This document shows positions 60,756 to 64,000 of a stretch of DNA of 64,000 nt, in pieces. Each line of letters starts with the position of its first letter. Within the stretch, counting starts at the first letter, position 1. Source of the DNA: Acidobacteriota bacterium. GTDB taxonomy: Bacteria > Acidobacteriota > Holophagae > Thermotomaculales > Thermotomaculaceae. The notes beneath the pieces are model-generated. The model ran no database searches and was not told the origin of the DNA. It saw only the letters and a list, made by a program, of their open reading frames with translations. The stretch lies in contig JAADGL010000010.1 of assembly GCA_013152385.1 (NCBI GenBank), positions 28,283 to 92,282 of the forward strand, in the 5' to 3' direction. The position numbers and the translations under genes were made by a program.

Positions 60756-61337
60756 ATGGCATTCATCAATCACTCCGCAAAAGAAATTAATTGCAAGCTG
60801 GTATATTACGGGCCGGGACTCTGCGGCAAGACCACCAATCTTCAATATATCTACAACAAAACCAACCCGGATTTAAAGGGGAAAATGATTTCTCTTGCCA
60901 CTGAAACCGACCGGACCCTGTATTTTGATTTTCTGCCTTTGAACCTCGGTACGATTCACGGTTTTAAAGTCCGATTTCAGCTTTACACCGTTCCCGGGCA
61001 GGTGTTTTACAATGCGTCCCGGAAACTGATTCTGAAAGGTGCGGATGGAGTTGTTTTTGTGGCGGATTCCCAGGATGCCCGCTACGAAGCCAATATTGAA
61101 TCCATGCTGAACCTCCGGGAAAACCTTGAGGAAAACAATCTGAAACTGGAAGCGATTCCCTATGTCCTTCAGCTGAACAAGCGGGATTTGCCCAACGTGA
61201 CATCCGTGGAGGAATTAACAACGGCACTGCGGTTTAAAGGCGAGCCGGTTTTTGAGTCTGTGGCCACGACAGGCGTGGGTGTGTTTGAAACCCTGAAAGC
61301 CTGCGCAAAACAGGTGCTGAACAAACTCGGCCGCTGA
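60756..61337 (+). CDS. mglA: Ras-like polarity GTPase MglA
   Basis: The 193-residue small GTPase has the P-loop GPGLCGKTTN (19-28), a TVPGQ motif in place of the Ras DTAGQ, and NKRDL for guanine binding. TVPGQ and the extended FLPLNLGTIHGFKVRFQLY strand pair are typical of MglA, which selects the leading pole and recruits motility machinery. MglB precedes it. The PilT and FrzS-like genes elsewhere in the window fit with a type IV pilus motility role. It ends 126 bases before selB. Confidence 0.95.
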   Translation: MAFINHSAKEINCKLVYYGPGLCGKTTNLQYIYNKTNPDLKGKMISLATETDRTLYFDFLPLNLGTIHGFKVRFQLYTVPGQVFYNASRKLILKGADGVVFVADSQDARYEANIESMLNLRENLEENNLKLEAIPYVLQLNKRDLPNVTSVEELTTALRFKGEPVFESVATTGVGVFETLKACAKQVLNKLGR

Positions 61338-61463
61338 TTTCCGCGTTTTATATCCCGTATCAAGTTTACAAATGATGGAAATTGCGTTTGCGATAAAAAA
61401 ACACAATGCGGGGTTCTGCAATTTTTGTTTCTGTTCTCTTTCTTTTTGTCGTGAGGCGGGATT

Positions 61464-63332
61464 ATGAATTCACAAAGGCAGATTATCATCGGTACCGCCG
61501 GCCACATTGACCACGGCAAAACAACGCTGGTCTACCGGATAACCGGGACAGATGCGGACCGCTGGGAAGAAGAGAAACGCCGGGGAATTACCATTGATAT
61601 CGGGTTTGCCCATCTGGAACGGGAAAGCCTGGCCCTGAGTTTTATTGATGTACCGGGGCACAAGGATTTTGTCACCAATATGCTGGCCGGCGTCCATTCC
61701 ATTGATATGGGGCTCCTTGTGGTGGCGGCGGATGAATCAGTTATGCCCCAGACCGAGGAACATTTTCAGATTCTCAGGCTGCTCGGGATTTCACCCATCA
61801 TTCCGGTGATGACAAAGATTGATTTGGCGGATGAAGAAATGCTGGAATATACCGAGCTGGAAATTCGGGAGCTTTTCAGTAAAAACGGCCTGGCAGAGCC
61901 GGAGAGAATTTTCCGTGCCAGCGGCACCACCGGTGAAGGGGTGGAAAAACTGGTGAATTTTCTCTTTCGGCTGGGGGAAAGTATCCACAATGAAAACAGT
62001 TCTCAACCGGCACACCTCCATGTGGACCGGAGTTTTACCATCAAGGGCCACGGGACGGTTATTACCGGAACGCTGATGTCCGGATTTCTGAAAACAGGGG
62101 ATAAAATAACGGTATATCCTTCTGGAAAAACATCTGTTATTAAAAAGCTGAACAATCACGGACATGATGTCAGCGAGATTTTTTCCAGAAAAAGGGTGGC
62201 ATTGAATGTGCCGCAGTTTGAAAAACATGAATTGAAGCGGGGGATGGTTGCGGTAAAAGATAAGCTGAATATCGCCACCCCCTTTGCGGATGCCCGGATT
62301 CAGATTGTGTCCGGTGGTGAGAAATTTGAAGACTTGACCCGGGTCCGAATCAGTATGGGCAGTGAAGATGTGGTGGCCAGAATAAAGGTTCTGGAAGCCC
62401 CTGTTCTGGAAATCCCCTGCAATGCATTCTGCCAGCTGCGGTTTGAGCGGGAAGTGGCATGTTTTATGGGGGAGCGGTTCATTGTCCGTTCCTACTCTCC
62501 GGTTCATACAATCGGAGGGGGAATTATTCTTGATAGCCGGCCTCCGAAACGCCGGGGTTTTCACCCTGTACCTTTGGGACTGAAATTAAAAAATGAGGAA
62601 AGCGGCCGTGCCCGGCTCCTTGGAATTCTGGCCGAATCCGGGAGCGTGGAAATGGAAAATGCGCGGGCAAGGCTGTTTCTGACAAAAAACCACTTTGAAA
62701 AGCTGGTCCAATCGCTGGCAGATGAGAAAGAGCTGTTCAGGTTTGACAAAGACAGCCGGCTCTATCATCCTGATGAAGTTCGGGATGCCCGGCGGAAAAT
62801 TTTGTCTGTTGTGGCGGAATTTCACAGGGAAAATCCCCGGAAGGACGGTTTTCCGGCCGGCCGGCTTTCCCGTTTTCCCGAAAGCATTGTCCGGGCACTG
62901 GTTCAGGAAGGGGAATTGGTACAAAGGGCCGCAGTTGTTGCGCTTCCCGCATTCTCCAGAAGCTATTCTTCCGGTGAACAGGCGGACTATGAAAAACTTC
63001 TTTCCGTATTCGGGAAAACCGGCCTTGAAACGCCGCTTCTGCCGGCTTTGAAACGGGAGTTTCAGGATCATGCCCTGCTGGCAGATCTGCTTCGCCGGGG
63101 GATTGAAGAAAACCGGCTTGTCCGGATTTCTTCCGAGTATTTTCTGGACCGGGAAATTTACCGGCAGTTTCTGAAACAGTTTCGAAGCTGGGCGGGGGCA
63201 CAGGGGGAATTCGGAATTCAGGAGGTGAAATCGGAATTCAATCTGGTGCGTAAATATTTAATTCCCCTGCTTGAACATCTGGACGGGGAACGGATTACCA
63301 TTAAAATTAACGACAAACGTAAATTGCTCTGA
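61464..63332 (+). CDS. selB: Selenocysteine-specific elongation factor SelB
   Basis: SelB delivers Sec-tRNA to UGA codons marked by a SECIS hairpin. The 622-residue protein has an EF-Tu-like GTPase domain (GHIDHGKTT 13-21, DVPGHKDF, MTKIDL), two beta-barrel domains (FTIKGHGTVITGTLMSG) and a C-terminal series of winged helices (from about 380) that bind the SECIS RNA. This shows that the organism can make selenoproteins. selA, selC and selD are not in the window, and I found no gene here with an in-frame TGA that needs selenocysteine. The start has GTGAGGCGGGATT upstream. Confidence 0.95.
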   Translation: MNSQRQIIIGTAGHIDHGKTTLVYRITGTDADRWEEEKRRGITIDIGFAHLERESLALSFIDVPGHKDFVTNMLAGVHSIDMGLLVVAADESVMPQTEEHFQILRLLGISPIIPVMTKIDLADEEMLEYTELEIRELFSKNGLAEPERIFRASGTTGEGVEKLVNFLFRLGESIHNENSSQPAHLHVDRSFTIKGHGTVITGTLMSGFLKTGDKITVYPSGKTSVIKKLNNHGHDVSEIFSRKRVALNVPQFEKHELKRGMVAVKDKLNIATPFADARIQIVSGGEKFEDLTRVRISMGSEDVVARIKVLEAPVLEIPCNAFCQLRFEREVACFMGERFIVRSYSPVHTIGGGIILDSRPPKRRGFHPVPLGLKLKNEESGRARLLGILAESGSVEMENARARLFLTKNHFEKLVQSLADEKELFRFDKDSRLYHPDEVRDARRKILSVVAEFHRENPRKDGFPAGRLSRFPESIVRALVQEGELVQRAAVVALPAFSRSYSSGEQADYEKLLSVFGKTGLETPLLPALKREFQDHALLADLLRRGIEENRLVRISSEYFLDREIYRQFLKQFRSWAGAQGEFGIQEVKSEFNLVRKYLIPLLEHLDGERITIKINDKRKLL

Positions 63333-63372
63333 CAGAAACTGGGTACTCTCCGCTGCAGCCCCGCTTTTCTTT

Positions 63373-63834
63373 TTATTGTCCGAACAGTTCCGGTTTTTTC
63401 TTTTTGTGCATTACAATCGCGGTTTCTCCGTCCTGATAGTATGACCGGCGTTTTCCAATCGGCTGAAACCCCAGCGCTTGGTAAAGTGAAATTGCCGCCC
63501 TGTTGTTTTCCCGGACTTCAAGATAAAATTCCTGTGCGTTTTTAAGCTCTGTGAGCATCCACTCCATCAGCTGTTGTCCGATGCCCTGTTTTCGGAATTC
63601 AGGTAAAACAGCAATGTTCAGGATATGGCATTCATTCAGAAAATACTGAAAACAGGCGAATCCGACAGCTGTTCCGTCCGGATTTTCCGCGAGAATAATC
63701 CCTTCTGTCCCGGAGACGGTAAACATGGCAGGAGACCAGGGGTCGGGAAAACATGCGTGTTCGATTTTGAGAAGCTGTTTCAGTGTGTTCCGGGAAACCG
63801 CTTCAACGGGACGGATGACGATGGAGTTCCGCAT
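63373..63834 (-). CDS. rimI: Ribosomal protein S18 alanine N-acetyltransferase
   Basis: The 153-residue GNAT acetyltransferase has the RimI pattern: IEHACFPDPWSPAMF near the N-terminus, ILNIAVLPEFRKQGIGQQLM (acetyl-CoA loop) and EFYLEVRENNRAAISLYQALGF followed by GKRRSYYQDGETAIVM. It acetylates the N-terminus of S18. The start at 63834 (MRNSIVIRPVEA) is chosen; a longer frame overlaps tsaB in a different frame and is Pro/Arg-rich without homology. It overlaps the end of tsaB by 32 bases; tsaB-rimI is a common pair. Confidence 0.92.
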   Translation of the reverse strand: MRNSIVIRPVEAVSRNTLKQLLKIEHACFPDPWSPAMFTVSGTEGIILAENPDGTAVGFACFQYFLNECHILNIAVLPEFRKQGIGQQLMEWMLTELKNAQEFYLEVRENNRAAISLYQALGFQPIGKRRSYYQDGETAIVMHKKKKPELFGQ

Positions 63835-64000
63835 CGGATTTTCGAATGTAAAGGGGTTCGGTGGATGGAGCTTCTCCCGGTGCCGGGTCAAAAGCCGCAT
63901 CTGCAAGAAAGGAGGACAGGCAGGCGGGCGGTTCCAGCTGCGGGGATTGCGGGAAAAGCCGGGCCAGTGCATCTCCGTAGGGTTCGGACGCACTGCCGAT
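63803..64000 (-). CDS. tsaB: C-terminal part of TsaB (tRNA t6A synthesis), truncated by window edge
   Basis: Sixty-five codons are open from the window edge to a TGA (63803-63805). They read IGSASEPYGDALARLF at the edge and end EPLYIRKSDAELHRHPSR. The PLYIRKSDAE motif is the standard end of TsaB (YeaZ), a partner of TsaD in making threonylcarbamoyladenosine in tRNA. The N-terminal part lies outside. The frame overlaps rimI by 32 bases. Confidence 0.8.
   Translation of the reverse strand: MGSASEPYGDALARLFPQSPQLEPPACLSSFLADAAFDPAPGEAPSTEPLYIRKSDAELHRHPSR

Overview
The window looks like chromosomal DNA of a diderm (Gram-negative) bacterium of roughly 50% GC. Evidence is an LptE-like LPS-assembly lipoprotein, other lipobox proteins, an outer-membrane porin, a bifunctional class A PBP, multihaem c-type cytochromes, the MEP isoprenoid route, MglA/MglB polarity proteins, PilT and a bactofilin. 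A secreted bacterial tricorn protease, an LVIVD beta-propeller protein and a DUF362 plus polyferredoxin pair add to a profile reminiscent of Acidobacteriota or nearby uncultured phyla. The phylum is an impression and cannot be proved from the sequence. Promoters are strongly sigma70-like, with several near-perfect -35/-10 pairs. I see no CRISPR array, transposase, integrase or phage gene, so most of the window is ordinary core genome.

Layout. 1-3400: end of a Pro-rich membrane protein, yidD, then a Tat-exported DUF362 protein and a NapH/NapG-like fused polyferredoxin. 3468-12421: LVIVD propeller protein, tRNA-Gly(CCC), PBP1A, oligoendopeptidase F, nadC and an unknown membrane protein. 12527-19034: tricorn protease (minus), pilT (plus), and a Na/Pi cotransporter with its PhoU partner (minus). 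19035-20788: an AT-rich, apparently decaying stretch with one orphan secreted protein and a broken small gene. 20789-23633: recA with an operator-like dyad over its promoter, then an NhaC-family antiporter. 23670-29820 (minus): polyprenyl synthase, uppS, cdsA, dxr, rseP and ispG in one tight isoprenoid/envelope operon. 30059-33423: hybrid histidine kinase and a thioredoxin-like protein.

33667-37878: a near-perfect FNR-type box followed by a three-gene respiratory operon: an octahaem hydroxylamine-oxidoreductase-family cytochrome, a hexahaem NapC/NirT-type quinol dehydrogenase and an outer-membrane porin. This is the most interesting module, probably an anaerobic electron chain from quinol to a nitrogen (or other) oxyanion. 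38159-49195: a queuosine-precursor transporter, then a chain of touching or overlapping genes: htrA, a transglutaminase protein, an NtrC-type regulator, ligA, a second NtrC-type regulator, a FrzS-like protein with a degenerate receiver plus long coiled coil, and a lipoprotein.

49354-53591: TSUP permease, argF, a large protein of no recognised family under a strong promoter with an internal dyad, and a bactofilin. 53566-54762 (minus): aminotransferase. 54993-60158: hemL, leuS, lptE, holA. 60253-61337: mglB-mglA. 61464-63332: selB. The right edge (minus) holds rimI and the end of tsaB. PilT, MglA/MglB, the FrzS-like protein and the bactofilin, although dispersed, together suggest a polarised cell with type IV pili.
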